Notes: a model not told the origin generated them from the letters alone. Shown: positions 1 through 7,186, counted from the first letter of the stretch. The stretch is 10,823 bases of DNA from Anaerolineae bacterium (GCA_007118555.1 SKRJ01000392.1:1-10823); one strand, 5' to 3'. Program-made: numbers and translations.

Positions 1-74
1 CGAGCGCGGTTGGCCCGCCGAGGCAACCACCGCATCGCACAAGCCGGTTCCACCGGTACAGACAAGGGGGAGTC
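1..74. other. Region upstream of leuB, no gene assigned
   Basis: No stop codon occurs in any plus-strand frame in these 74 bases, so it cannot be excluded that they are the end of an upstream gene overlapping leuB. No protein family is recognisable. The last bases hold an AGGGGGAG-like ribosome binding site (about 65-72) directly before the leuB ATG. The rest is probably an intergenic spacer within a branched-chain amino acid operon that begins outside the window. Confidence 0.4.
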
Positions 75-1142
<1,068 letters not shown>

Positions 1143-1174
1143 GCCCGTCGAGCTACAAAAAGGAGCAATCGTCC

Positions 1175-2101
1175 ATGCCCATGCCCAAGTCTGAATATAT
1201 CTGGTATGACGGCGAGTTTGTCCCCTGGGACGAAGCCAAGGTCCATGTGCTGGCCCACGTGCTGCACTATGGCTCGAGCGTGTTCGAGGGCATCCGCTGC
1301 TACAGCACGCCCGACGGCCCGGCCGTGTTTCGCCTCCAGCCTCATCTCAAGCGCATGTACGACTCGTGCAAAGTCTATCGCATCGAGATTCCCTTTCCCC
1401 AGGAGGAGCTGTCAGAGGCGATCCTGGAGACGATCCGCCGCAACAAGTTGGGCTCGTGCTACATCCGGCCTCTGGTGTTTCGCGGCTATGGGCAGTTGGG
1501 CGTCGAGCCGCGCAGTTGCCCTGTGAACGTGATCGTGGCTGTGTGGGAGTGGGGCGCCTATCTGGGCGCCGAGGCCCTGGAGCAGGGCGTGGACGTGGGC
1601 GTCTCCTCGTGGCGGCGCATGGCGCCCGACACCTTTCCTGCCAGCGTCAAGGCCGGCGGCCACTATACCAACTCGCAGCTCATCCGCATGGAGGCCACCG
1701 ACCAGGGCTATGAGGAGGGGATCGCCCTGGACGTCTATGGCTATGTGAGCGAGGGCAGCGGCGAGAATCTGTTCCTGGTGCTGGACGGCGTGATCTATAC
1801 GCCGCCCCTGGCCAGCTCGATCCTGGGTGGCATCACACGTAACTCGATCATCACCCTGGCGCAAGACCTGGGCTATGACGTGCGCGAGCAGATGCTCACC
1901 CGCGAGCAGCTCTATATGGCCGACGAGCTCTTTTTCACCGGCACCGCCGCCGAGGTGACGCCCATCCGCTCCGTGGATCGCATCGTCGTCGGGCCGGGGC
2001 ATCGCGGCCCCGTCACAGAGGCGCTGCAGGAGGCCTTTTTCGCCATCGTCGAGGGGCGCGAGCCGGACCGCTATGATTGGCTGACGCCGGTCAATCGTTG
2101 A
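1175..2101 (+). CDS. ilvE: Branched-chain amino acid aminotransferase
   Basis: A PLP-dependent fold type IV aminotransferase that interconverts leucine, isoleucine and valine with their 2-oxo acids, using glutamate/2-oxoglutarate. At 308 residues it matches the usual IlvE length. The PLP lysine is K159 in [11 protein letters not shown], the same position as in the E. coli enzyme. E193 and N198 lie in [10 protein letters not shown], the family signature that contacts the cofactor. LGGITR at 217-222 and [11 protein letters not shown] at 254-264 form the phosphate and substrate loops. [11 protein letters not shown] (31-41) and YIRPL (96-100) match the branched-chain pocket and carboxylate-binding residues. 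The start at 1175 has AGGAG at 1161-1165 with a 9-base spacer; the second ATG at 1181 would be too distant. It follows leuB by 32 bp in the same operon. A D-amino acid or aminodeoxychorismate lyase assignment is less likely because of the YIRPL and HYGSSVFEG segments. Confidence 0.95.
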   Translation: MPMPKSEYIWYDGEFVPWDEAKVHVLAHVLHYGSSVFEGIRCYSTPDGPAVFRLQPHLKRMYDSCKVYRIEIPFPQEELSEAILETIRRNKLGSCYIRPLVFRGYGQLGVEPRSCPVNVIVAVWEWGAYLGAEALEQGVDVGVSSWRRMAPDTFPASVKAGGHYTNSQLIRMEATDQGYEEGIALDVYGYVSEGSGENLFLVLDGVIYTPPLASSILGGITRNSIITLAQDLGYDVREQMLTREQLYMADELFFTGTAAEVTPIRSVDRIVVGPGHRGPVTEALQEAFFAIVEGREPDRYDWLTPVNR

Positions 2102-2121
2102 GCCGAGCGCCCGTATGTTTG

Positions 2122-2155
2122 GCAGCCGGTGGACCGATCGCCGGCTGCTCTTCTT
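2122..2155 (+). terminator. Probable intrinsic terminator after ilvE
   Basis: An 8-bp perfect stem (GCAGCCGG at 2122-2129 with CCGGCTGC at 2141-2148) with an 11-base loop is followed by a partly T-rich stretch, TCTTCTTG. It lies 20 bases after the ilvE stop and before the next promoter. The T-tract is interrupted, so termination may be incomplete. Confidence 0.55.
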
Positions 2156-2171
2156 GTGCATCGGATGGCGG

Positions 2172-2200
2172 TTGACCTCGCTCAGAGGCTCATCTATCAT
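2172..2200 (+). promoter_or_regulatory. Sigma70-type promoter for the GNAT gene
   Basis: TTGACC at 2172-2177 and TATCAT at 2195-2200 are separated by exactly 17 bp, with 5/6 matches to both consensus hexamers. The predicted transcription start is near 2207, which gives a leader of about 64 bases. It sits after the ilvE hairpin, so the acetyltransferase gene is probably its own unit. Confidence 0.65.
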
Positions 2201-2270
2201 GCTGGGTGCAGGCGGATCCTCTGCCGTATGTGATATGGGCCTCGCCTGAGCGCATCATGAAAGGAGCGCG

Positions 2271-3065
2271 ATGAACCTTCTCAGGCCATCCGAGTACCAT
2301 CGCGTGACGCCTCTGTTCGACGCCTACGAGTACCTCCGCCCCGTGATCTATGCTGTCTTGGAGGGCACCCAGCCCGGGCAGGTGCTCGTCGATGACGTGG
2401 TCTGGCCCGCGTCGGCGGTGCTGTGGGGCGCCGATCTCTTTGTGGCCGGGGAGGCGGGCAACGAGGCGTTCAACGCCGCTTTGCTGGATCGGGTGGCCAA
2501 CGATGCGGTGCCACATCGTGCGCACGTGCTGCTCTATGCGCCTCGCGGCGCCTGGCATGGAGCGCTGCAGGAGCTCCTGGCTCCTCTCGAGGCGCTGCAC
2601 CTCGTCCGCAGCCTCTTTCGCTTTGACGCCGACGCCTACCGAGAGCGCTCCCGGCCGCTGCGCAAGCCGCTCCCCGAGGGGTTCAGGCTTGCGCGTCTGG
2701 ACGCGTCGACCGCGGGGGAGGCTGGTGGTATGCCAGATCTGTGGGGCAGTGTCGAGCAGTTCCTCGCGCATGGCTGGGGCTATTGCGTGCTGGATGGGGA
2801 CGAGTTCGCCAGCAGTTGCCAGACTGTGTTCGTCGGCGACAACAGCGCCGAGATCGGCGTGGGCACCCGCGAGCCCTACCGCCGACGGGGTCTGGCGAGG
2901 GCCGCCGCCATCGCCACGCTAGACGAGTGCCTTGCGCGGGGTTTCCTGCCCGAGTGGGGCTGTGTGTACAACCCGGCCTCGGGGGCGCTGGGCCAGTCGT
3001 TGGGTTTTTGCCCGTTGCCCGACGCGCCCTTTTACTATGTAAAGGGGGCCTCTTGGGAAGCATAG
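2271..3065 (+). CDS. GNAT-family N-acetyltransferase-like protein
   Basis: A 264-residue protein whose C-terminal half carries the GNAT acetyl-CoA binding signature. EIGVGTREPYRRRGLA (about 194-209) is motif A with the R-x-x-G-x-A pyrophosphate loop, and NPASGALGQSLGF (234-246) is the typical motif B helix ending in LGF. The N-terminal ~130 residues look like a separate substrate-recognition or degenerate GNAT domain, as in two-domain family members. The acceptor substrate cannot be told from sequence. AAGGAG at 2261-2266 lies 4 bases before the ATG. A five-codon reading frame beginning at 2257 ends in a TGA overlapping this ATG (ATGA at 2271-2274), but it has no ribosome site of its own. The gene has its own promoter upstream and a hairpin over its stop codon, so it is probably monocistronic. 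No link to leucine synthesis is visible. Confidence 0.85.
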   Translation: MNLLRPSEYHRVTPLFDAYEYLRPVIYAVLEGTQPGQVLVDDVVWPASAVLWGADLFVAGEAGNEAFNAALLDRVANDAVPHRAHVLLYAPRGAWHGALQELLAPLEALHLVRSLFRFDADAYRERSRPLRKPLPEGFRLARLDASTAGEAGGMPDLWGSVEQFLAHGWGYCVLDGDEFASSCQTVFVGDNSAEIGVGTREPYRRRGLARAAAIATLDECLARGFLPEWGCVYNPASGALGQSLGFCPLPDAPFYYVKGASWEA

Positions 3066-3099
3066 CCCACGGGCCATCGGGTTGACCGGCCCGCGGGCT
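3064..3099 (+). terminator. Hairpin overlapping the stop codon of the GNAT gene
   Basis: Arms at 3064-3075 (AGCCCACGGGCC) and 3088-3099 (GGCCCGCGGGCT) pair at 11 of 12 positions around a 12-base loop. No T-run follows, so this is a strong RNA hairpin that may stabilise the 3' end or contribute to Rho-type termination. It is not a classical intrinsic terminator. Confidence 0.4.
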
Positions 3100-3209
3100 C
3101 GGGCTATGATCTGGGGCACCAGGTCTGCAGACGATCCGAATCGCAAGGATTTGACACAATCGTCGATCACGCTGATGCGTAGCGAATCTGGGGCGCCGAG
3201 AGAGGGATC

Positions 3210-4088
3210 ATGCCGCAAGCGAGCTTTGATGCACTATTCGCCGATGTGCCCGTCGCCCAGACGCGGGCGCTGCAGCGTTTCTGGCACGATCACAGCTATC
3301 AGGAGCGCGTCATTGGCAAGGCACGCTGGCGCTATTTGCGCATAGGCCGCAGCCGCCGCACCGTCCTGTTGCTGCCCCATCCTCTCGCCCCGGCGGACAT
3401 GTGGTTCCACCTGGCCACCTCGCTGGCGCCGCACTTTCGCTGCCTGATTCCGGACGGCTATGCGCTCCAGCAGGCCCATGACGTCGATCTGATCTGCGAG
3501 GCGCTGGTGCGTATCATCGAGGCCGAGAACGCCTATTCGGTCGCTGTGGTGGCCCATAGTGGCGGGGGAAGCGTCGCCCAGTTCCTCTTGCAGCGTTACC
3601 CGCACCGTGTACAGCATCTGGTGCTCTGTCATAGCGTGGCACTGGATCGGTGGGCGCCCATGCCGCTGCGCGCCTGGCGCTGGGCTCTGGGCTGGGCGCC
3701 CTGGGCAATGATACAGGGGCGCCTGCCCGCAGCGCTGGACTCTCGCATGACCGCAGAGGGCCGCTGGTCGGCCTTTGTCCGGGCCTACGTGGGGCTGATC
3801 ACCCAGGATCTTGCGCAGGAGACGGTGCAGGGCTACCTGGATGCCGAGCGGGCGATGCGCCTCCGCTTTGAGAACCGGCCCGCCATCGAGATCGGGTGGC
3901 CTGGGCGCGTGCTGGCCCTTGCATCAGCCGATGATCCCCTCTCGGCCGACAGCCTGGATCTCTTTGGCGAGCGCTATCCGCGCTGCGAGAGGGTCTCCTG
4001 GGGCGATGGGGGGCATTGGGGGCCCCTCCAGTACCCCGAGCATCTGGCCGAGCAGATCGTGGGTTTTCTGACGCAGGACACTCTCTAG
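3210..4088 (+). CDS. Alpha/beta hydrolase fold protein
   Basis: A 292-residue cytosolic alpha/beta hydrolase. The N-terminal beta strands lead to LLLPHPLA (53-60), at the usual place of the oxyanion-hole HG loop. The nucleophile elbow is VVAHSGGGS, with Ser117 in an A-H-S-G-G context instead of the commoner G-x-S-x-G. The acid is D241 or D242 in LASADDPLS. The catalytic histidine is H269 in DGGHWGPLQYPE, followed by the normal last helix. The region from about 145 to 225, with several tryptophans (WAPMPLRAWRWALGWAPW), should form the cap over the active site. The substrate is unknown; esterase, lipase or C-C hydrolase activity would all fit. The ATG at 3210 has GAGAGAGGG at 3198-3206, a short spacer. 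The gene follows a 144-base gap and converges on the tautomerase gene with 9 bp between stop codons. Confidence 0.85.
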   Translation: MPQASFDALFADVPVAQTRALQRFWHDHSYQERVIGKARWRYLRIGRSRRTVLLLPHPLAPADMWFHLATSLAPHFRCLIPDGYALQQAHDVDLICEALVRIIEAENAYSVAVVAHSGGGSVAQFLLQRYPHRVQHLVLCHSVALDRWAPMPLRAWRWALGWAPWAMIQGRLPAALDSRMTAEGRWSAFVRAYVGLITQDLAQETVQGYLDAERAMRLRFENRPAIEIGWPGRVLALASADDPLSADSLDLFGERYPRCERVSWGDGGHWGPLQYPEHLAEQIVGFLTQDTL

Positions 4089-4097
4089 TCTCGCGCC

Positions 4098-4427
4098 TCA
4101 GCGGGAACCAGAGCCGCCGCGACGGGGACGGCTGCCCGGCCGCGTATCGGTGCGGGAGCCACGCTGCTGCCGCGAGCTGCTCGGCGGGCGCGAGGGTTTG
4201 TCCTGCCGCGTACTGCGCTGTGAGGCCGGCGTTTCCCTCTTTTCGCGCCGCTCATCCGCCACGCGGCCCCCATCGCCCCAATGGCTGCGGGGCACCTCAT
4301 GGATCACCACCTGCACCGCATGGGCGGGGATGCCCACCTGCACAAAACTCTCGGTGATGCCCCTGATGAGCTGCCGCGCTTGATCCTTGCCAAACTCTTC
4401 CCAGACGCTAACGGTGACAATGGGCAT
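4098..4427 (-). CDS. 4-oxalocrotonate tautomerase-like protein with basic C-terminal tail
   Basis: Residues 1-64 form a tautomerase-superfamily unit: MPIVTVSVWEEF gives the catalytic N-terminal proline (Pro1 after Met removal), then an LIRGITESF helix, the VQVVIHEVP strand and HWGDGG in place of the usual HFGIGG. Family members act as small homo-oligomers on enol/keto substrates. By-eye alignment with Pseudomonas 4-OT puts Phe where Arg11 should be and Gln where Arg39 should be, while the Phe50 position holds Trp. Pro1 is therefore present but both substrate arginines are absent. After residue 64 comes an unusual ~45-residue tail with eleven arginines and many Ser, Pro and Gly, including three GSR repeats. 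It is probably disordered, and standard family members are only about 60-80 residues. The ATG at 4427 has GGGAGC on the minus strand (4440-4435) with a 7-base spacer. It is a single-gene unit converging on the hydrolase gene. Confidence 0.85.
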   Translation of the reverse strand: MPIVTVSVWEEFGKDQARQLIRGITESFVQVGIPAHAVQVVIHEVPRSHWGDGGRVADERREKRETPASQRSTRQDKPSRPPSSSRQQRGSRTDTRPGSRPRRGGSGSR

Positions 4428-4465
4428 AATGGTCGCTCCCTGGATGCGATCGATATGGCAAGAAC

Positions 4466-4494
4466 ATGCTACAGCGCATGACCAAGGGCGTCAA
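4466..4494 (-). promoter_or_regulatory. Sigma70-type promoter for the tautomerase gene
   Basis: On the minus strand TTGACG (4494-4489) and TAGCAT (4471-4466) are separated by 17 bp. The predicted start is near 4459, leaving a leader of about 31 bases before the ATG at 4427. It is back-to-back with the plus-strand promoter at 4560-4588. Confidence 0.55.
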
Positions 4495-4559
4495 GCGGAT
4501 GGCGTCTGCCGTTCCAAAGCAAGTTTCGTAACAACATGGATATTTGTTCACTATTTCGC

Positions 4560-4588
4560 TTGACAATCTAAGGTATATATGCTAGTAT
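4560..4588 (+). promoter_or_regulatory. Strong sigma70-type promoter of the small-protein unit
   Basis: A perfect TTGACA at 4560-4565 and TAGTAT at 4583-4588 are separated by 17 bp. The bases before the -35 (4541-4558, including TATTTGTTCACTATTTCG) are T-rich like an UP element, and the spacer is AT-rich. The predicted start is near 4595. This is among the best promoter matches in the window, and it drives a region with no large gene. Confidence 0.7.
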
Positions 4589-4594
4589 GCAGGC

Positions 4595-4651
4595 ATGGTA
4601 AGGATAAAGAAGAGGCGCACATTGTTCGCAATGCAGACAACGTTGTCATAA
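4595..4651 (+). other. Possible 18-codon leader reading frame
   Basis: An ATG lies almost exactly at the predicted transcription start. It opens an 18-residue frame, MVRIKKRRTLFAMQTTLS, ending in TAA at 4649-4651, eight bases before the leader hairpin. There is no ribosome binding site, so translation would have to be leaderless. It is listed because its placement directly before a terminator-like hairpin resembles a leader-peptide arrangement. Chance occurrence is quite possible. Confidence 0.2.
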
Positions 4652-4658
4652 GGCAGAG

Positions 4659-4689
4659 AGGCCTCAGGAGAAGCAAATCTGAGGCTTTT
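4659..4689 (+). terminator. Leader hairpin with T-run: attenuator or small-RNA terminator
   Basis: GCCTCAG (4661-4667) pairs perfectly with CTGAGGC (4679-4685). The outer A4659-G4660 can extend the stem against TT, the loop is 11 bases, and TTTT (4686-4689) then CC follows. It lies about 65-95 bases after the predicted start and about 90 bases before the first small-protein gene. It could make a ~95-base RNA or control entry into the genes. GAGGC at 4612-4616 could compete for the left arm, but only by 5 bp. Confidence 0.55.
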
Positions 4690-4779
4690 CCGTTGAGTGA
4701 CACTTCTCCGGTCGACGCAGATCGGGCACATCGCAGATATGCAGACCTTTTGCCAGCGCAATGATCGAGGAGGGACAAC

Positions 4780-4974
4780 ATGGAGAACAACGACATTCTA
4801 GCCCGATTCCACGAGATCAACTACCAGGACTCTTTGCGGAATAGCTCAGCCAACGGCAGCATCCTTCGAGAGGAGGGCTCTCGGATCAACCGACAGGAGT
4901 TGGGGGCTACCGCGTCGGCGAAAAAAAGGGTATGCCAGTACAATCTCTTTCGACGGACATCCCTCTGCAACTAG
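4780..4974 (+). CDS. Small protein A of a tandem pair (64 aa, unknown function)
   Basis: I do not recognise this family. The case for a real gene is a strong ribosome site GAGGAGGG at 4767-4774 five bases before the ATG, the promoter at 4560, and similarity to the next gene. Gapless alignment of the first 39 residues with protein B gives 11 identities (M1, N3, N4, D5, H11, I13, Y15, L19, L29, E32, Q39), with many similar residues. Both proteins also end in V-C-x7-T-x-L-C, here C52 and C63 followed only by Asn. The N-terminal half is polar, charged and probably helical. There is no signal peptide or membrane segment. A run of seven A (4921-4927) encodes the KK before the cysteine region, and a -1 slip there would enter the frame of protein B. 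Possible roles are a peptide precursor with a helical leader and Cys-pair core, a signalling peptide, or a small regulator; none is shown. Confidence 0.6.
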   Translation: MENNDILARFHEINYQDSLRNSSANGSILREEGSRINRQELGATASAKKRVCQYNLFRRTSLCN

Positions 4975-5030
4975 CAGACTGTCTCAAGGACTGGACGGAA
5001 AAAGACCGTAGGCCGGAGGAGGAAAAAGAC

Positions 5031-5249
5031 ATGAGCAATAACGACTTTATCGTCGCTGTCCATATGATCAAGTATGAAGAGCTTTTAGAAGAGACGAACA
5101 ATCGCAGTCATCTGCTCAACGCAGAGATACTTACCGTACGGCAGCAGATGCAACAGGCCATGGCAAGGGCAAGCCAATCGGCCCAGACGGCCGTATGCCG
5201 GGTGGGTGCCCTCAATGGAACACAGCTTTGCCCGGTACCCAGTAGCTGA
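5031..5249 (+). CDS. Small protein B of a tandem pair (72 aa, unknown function)
   Basis: This is the second member of the pair. The ATG at 5031 is chosen over an in-frame ATG at 4932. GGAGGAGG at 5015-5022 sits an ideal 8 bases upstream, the 4932 start would overlap gene A, and the N-terminus from 5031 (MSNNDFIVAVHMIKYEELL) aligns with protein A (MENNDILARFHEINYQDSL). Residues 1-50 are rich in Glu, Gln, Asn and Leu and probably helical. The C-terminus carries C56 and C67 with T64 and L66 (V-C-x7-T-x-L-C) and ends PVPSS. Codon use (TTA, CTT, ATA, AGG) and base composition (24 G/C of 60 at 5041-5100) differ from the GC-rich neighbours, which suggests separate origin. It lies 56 bases after gene A in the same transcription unit and is followed by a strong hairpin at 5302. 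No transporter or modifying enzyme is adjacent, so a peptide-precursor role is only a guess. Confidence 0.65.
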   Translation: MSNNDFIVAVHMIKYEELLEETNNRSHLLNAEILTVRQQMQQAMARASQSAQTAVCRVGALNGTQLCPVPSS

Positions 5250-5301
5250 ACAATACCCAATAGCGTGATATGGGATACTTTTAGACCGCCTTTCCTTGCA
5301 T

Positions 5302-5336
5302 CGAGTCCCACCCGTTAGGGTGGGACTCGCATCTTT
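5302..5336 (+). terminator. Strong terminator hairpin closing the small-protein unit
   Basis: A perfect 12-bp stem, CGAGTCCCACCC at 5302-5313 and GGGTGGGACTCG at 5318-5329, with a GTTA tetraloop is followed by CATCTTTG. It lies 52 bases after the stop of gene B and 35 bases before the 3' end of the converging URO-D gene. It could block both transcripts, although only the plus side has a short T-rich tail. Confidence 0.75.
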
Positions 5337-5364
5337 GTACGGCGGAGGGTTGCCCCATCTGCCC

Positions 5365-6492
5365 CTACCAGGCTGGGATCAGCCATTGTTTGGGCGCCGT
5401 CCAGCGTCCCACCTGCTGGACCAGATCCTCTGCCTGAGCCTGACTGGCACAGTGTGTATTCAGCAGCAAACCTTCGGGCTCCAGGTGCTCCATGAGCGTC
5501 TCTACCTCGTGCGCCTCGCAATACAGCACCAGTCGCTTGTTGCGGGACTGGATGCGTCGCAACAGGCGGATCCAGGCGCTCATGGGCGGCGCGCCTGCGC
5601 CGGGCACCCACTGGATGCCGTCCAGGTGAGGCAGATCCAGCAAGAGGTCCAGGTGACGGACAGCGTCGGGTCCGTCGAGATGGTAAATGGTGCGCTCGAC
5701 CCAGCGGGTCTGCTGCTCGATGGCAGGCAGGAGCAGCGTCTCGAACATGCGCGGCGAGATCAGGCACGAGACATCGCTCTGCAGGTCGGCCGAGGGGCGA
5801 TCGGACCAGAGCCCCATCCAAGTAAAGTAGCCGCCCACCCACTGATGGATGGTGCCGATGCAGGCCTGGAAATAGCGGTACCAGGCCTCGTTGACCTCAT
5901 CCAGGGCCTGCACCACCGCCTCGGGTTGCTCCAGAAGGTCGATGGCCAGGCGTTGCGGGTCACGCAAGCGCGAGAGGATCTCGGTGGGGCCGTTCAGATC
6001 GGGCAGGCCGACATAGAACCGTCCCGGGGCCCTGCGCGCACCCGCGTCAAGGAGCCGCTGCGCCGTCTGCCACCAGGCGTTGTCAGGATCAAAGCAGAGG
6101 GGCGGACGATCGTTCCAGTCATCGATGATGGGCTCGGCCCAACCGGTGTGGCTCGGCGCGTGGAGCTGGTACGGGCAACCGACAAAGGCCGCCAGGATGG
6201 CCACCATGCGCGTCGCCATGGGAAAGATCACCGGCATGGCCTCACCGCCCCAGTAGGTGATCTCCACGAGGCGCTCCTGACGGGGGATCACCTGGTCCGG
6301 GTCGGTGAACCAGGCCCTGATCTCGTCTTCCGACACCTGGGGGTTCTCGGCGGTGAGGCGGGCATACTCGGCCTCGTGGCCGGTGCGTGGCGCGCGCACG
6401 AGGATAACGGCGCGGTCGACAATCTCGCCCTCCCACCAGGCCTCCATCCGCTGCTGGGCCCGCTCCCCATCCGCCTTGTATGCGAGCTGCAT
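5365..6492 (-). CDS. Uroporphyrinogen decarboxylase (URO-D) superfamily protein
   Basis: A 375-residue TIM-barrel protein of the URO-D/methyltransferase superfamily (MtaA, CmuA and HemE relatives). Family features are FYVGLPDLNGPTEIL (159-173), SDVSCLISPRMFETLLLP (239-256), YHLDGPDAVRHLDLLL (270-285), IQWVPGAG (293-300) and the final NTHCAS (345-350). Corrinoid methyltransferases of this group bind zinc with an H-x-C motif plus a later Cys. Here the first is H271-L-D273, with Asp replacing Cys, and C348 may be the later ligand. The HemE N-terminal substrate arginines are not evident and no heme gene is nearby, so true heme synthesis is unlikely. No corrinoid-binding protein is present either, so the reaction and substrate are unknown. 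On the minus strand AGAGGAGGGG (6506-6497) precedes the ATG at 6492, and a promoter lies at 6546-6575. It is a single-gene unit. Confidence 0.85.
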   Translation of the reverse strand: MQLAYKADGERAQQRMEAWWEGEIVDRAVILVRAPRTGHEAEYARLTAENPQVSEDEIRAWFTDPDQVIPRQERLVEITYWGGEAMPVIFPMATRMVAILAAFVGCPYQLHAPSHTGWAEPIIDDWNDRPPLCFDPDNAWWQTAQRLLDAGARRAPGRFYVGLPDLNGPTEILSRLRDPQRLAIDLLEQPEAVVQALDEVNEAWYRYFQACIGTIHQWVGGYFTWMGLWSDRPSADLQSDVSCLISPRMFETLLLPAIEQQTRWVERTIYHLDGPDAVRHLDLLLDLPHLDGIQWVPGAGAPPMSAWIRLLRRIQSRNKRLVLYCEAHEVETLMEHLEPEGLLLNTHCASQAQAEDLVQQVGRWTAPKQWLIPAW

Positions 6493-6545
6493 GGGACCCC
6501 TCCTCTACCTGTTGCCTGTGTGACCAATCACCACGCTTCAAGTGC

Positions 6546-6575
6546 ATTATAACCGGGTCTGGGCGGGGATGTCAC
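6546..6575 (-). promoter_or_regulatory. Sigma70-type promoter for the URO-D family gene
   Basis: On the minus strand GTGACA (6575-6570) and a perfect TATAAT (6551-6546) are separated by 18 bp. The predicted start is near 6539, about 47 bases before the ATG at 6492. The remaining 6576-6746 shows no gene, only a short imperfect inverted repeat around GTGGTTCCACCAC (near 6700). Confidence 0.65.
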
Positions 6576-6746
6576 GCAGCCAGCGAGTATGGGAGCAGAA
6601 AAGGCCCTCTGCGCACCGTTCCCGGCGGCAAGAGCCTCTGGCGACAAAAGGGCGATCGCGGATCAAGATCTCGTCGGGGAGCTTGCGCTGTCGCGTATGT
6701 GGTTCCACCACGGATACACGGATGGCCTGGTAGGCGCGTCTCTCCG

Positions 6747-7097
6747 CTAACGGTACAGCACGAGTCGGGCAATCACCAGCAGGGTCCCTATGGTGAACAG
6801 GGTGCCAAAGATGGTCTTGTTCCTCGTCGACAAACAGGTCGGCAAAAAGATGTCGTCGCCATCCTGCCAGTCCGGCTTGACCCTCTGCGCCACATGCGTG
6901 AGGGGGCAGGCCCAGCCATTCACACTCAGCACCAGTACCTCGACCACAATCAGCCCAATGGAAGCATAGGTCCAAGCACCGATCCTGCCGGTAATGCCCG
7001 AGTACAGAATGTAAAAGACGGCCGCGGCCATCACAGTCCAGATCGCGCTATGGGCAGCCTTTACCACGGTAATGGACGGCATGGCTCTCATGGACAT
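6747..7097 (-). CDS. Small conserved integral membrane protein
   Basis: A 116-residue protein with three predicted membrane helices at about 16-35, 43-62 and 95-115. The 32-residue loop between helices 2 and 3 holds NGWACPLTHVA (60-70), then DGDDIFLP (79-86) and a second cysteine, C88. This layout resembles an unnamed family of short bacterial membrane proteins, but I know of no assigned function. Two cysteines, a histidine and acidic residues in one loop could bind a metal or form a disulfide; that is inference. Two ATGs compete. The one at 7097 has GAGGAAAG immediately upstream, with a very short spacer. The one at 7091, two codons later, has a spacer nearer normal and may be the true start. 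No clear promoter is seen between this gene and the tRNA terminator upstream. Confidence 0.75.
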   Translation of the reverse strand: MSMRAMPSITVVKAAHSAIWTVMAAAVFYILYSGITGRIGAWTYASIGLIVVEVLVLSVNGWACPLTHVAQRVKPDWQDGDDIFLPTCLSTRNKTIFGTLFTIGTLLVIARLVLYR

Positions 7098-7125
7098 CTT
7101 TCCTCAACAAGGACAAGGGGAACGC

Positions 7126-7165
7126 AAAAAGCCTCCCGTTCATCACGTTTGATGGCCAAGAGGCT
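7126..7165 (-). terminator. Intrinsic terminator after tRNA-Asn
   Basis: Read on the minus strand, AGCCTC (7165-7160) pairs with GAGGCT (7135-7130). Inside the loop CATCA and TGATG form a second short stem around AACG. A run of five T follows (7130-7126, the first also closing the stem). It lies 21 bases after the tRNA 3' end and 28 bases before the membrane-protein start. Confidence 0.7.
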
Positions 7166-7186
7166 CCGCGCGTATCTCGTCATGCT

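Noticed and set aside
1412..2200. 262-codon minus-strand frame opposite ilvE
   Set aside because: It is a shadow of ilvE codon structure, with no family motifs or ribosome site.
3151..3180. Promoter for the alpha/beta hydrolase at TTGACA 3151-3156
   Set aside because: The -35 is perfect, but no acceptable -10 hexamer lies at 15-19 bp, so it was not listed as a promoter.
4579..4764. 61-codon plus-strand frame in the small-protein leader
   Set aside because: Its ATG lies inside the promoter, upstream of the predicted transcription start. The translation shows no similarity to the two small proteins.
4932..5030. N-terminal extension of small protein B from the ATG at 4932
   Set aside because: It would overlap gene A. 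The ATG at 5031 has a far better ribosome site and gives the N-terminus that aligns with protein A.
5296..6552. 418-codon plus-strand frame opposite the URO-D family gene
   Set aside because: It runs antisense to a gene with clear family motifs, a promoter and a ribosome site. Its translation has no recognisable domain and begins in the terminator hairpin.
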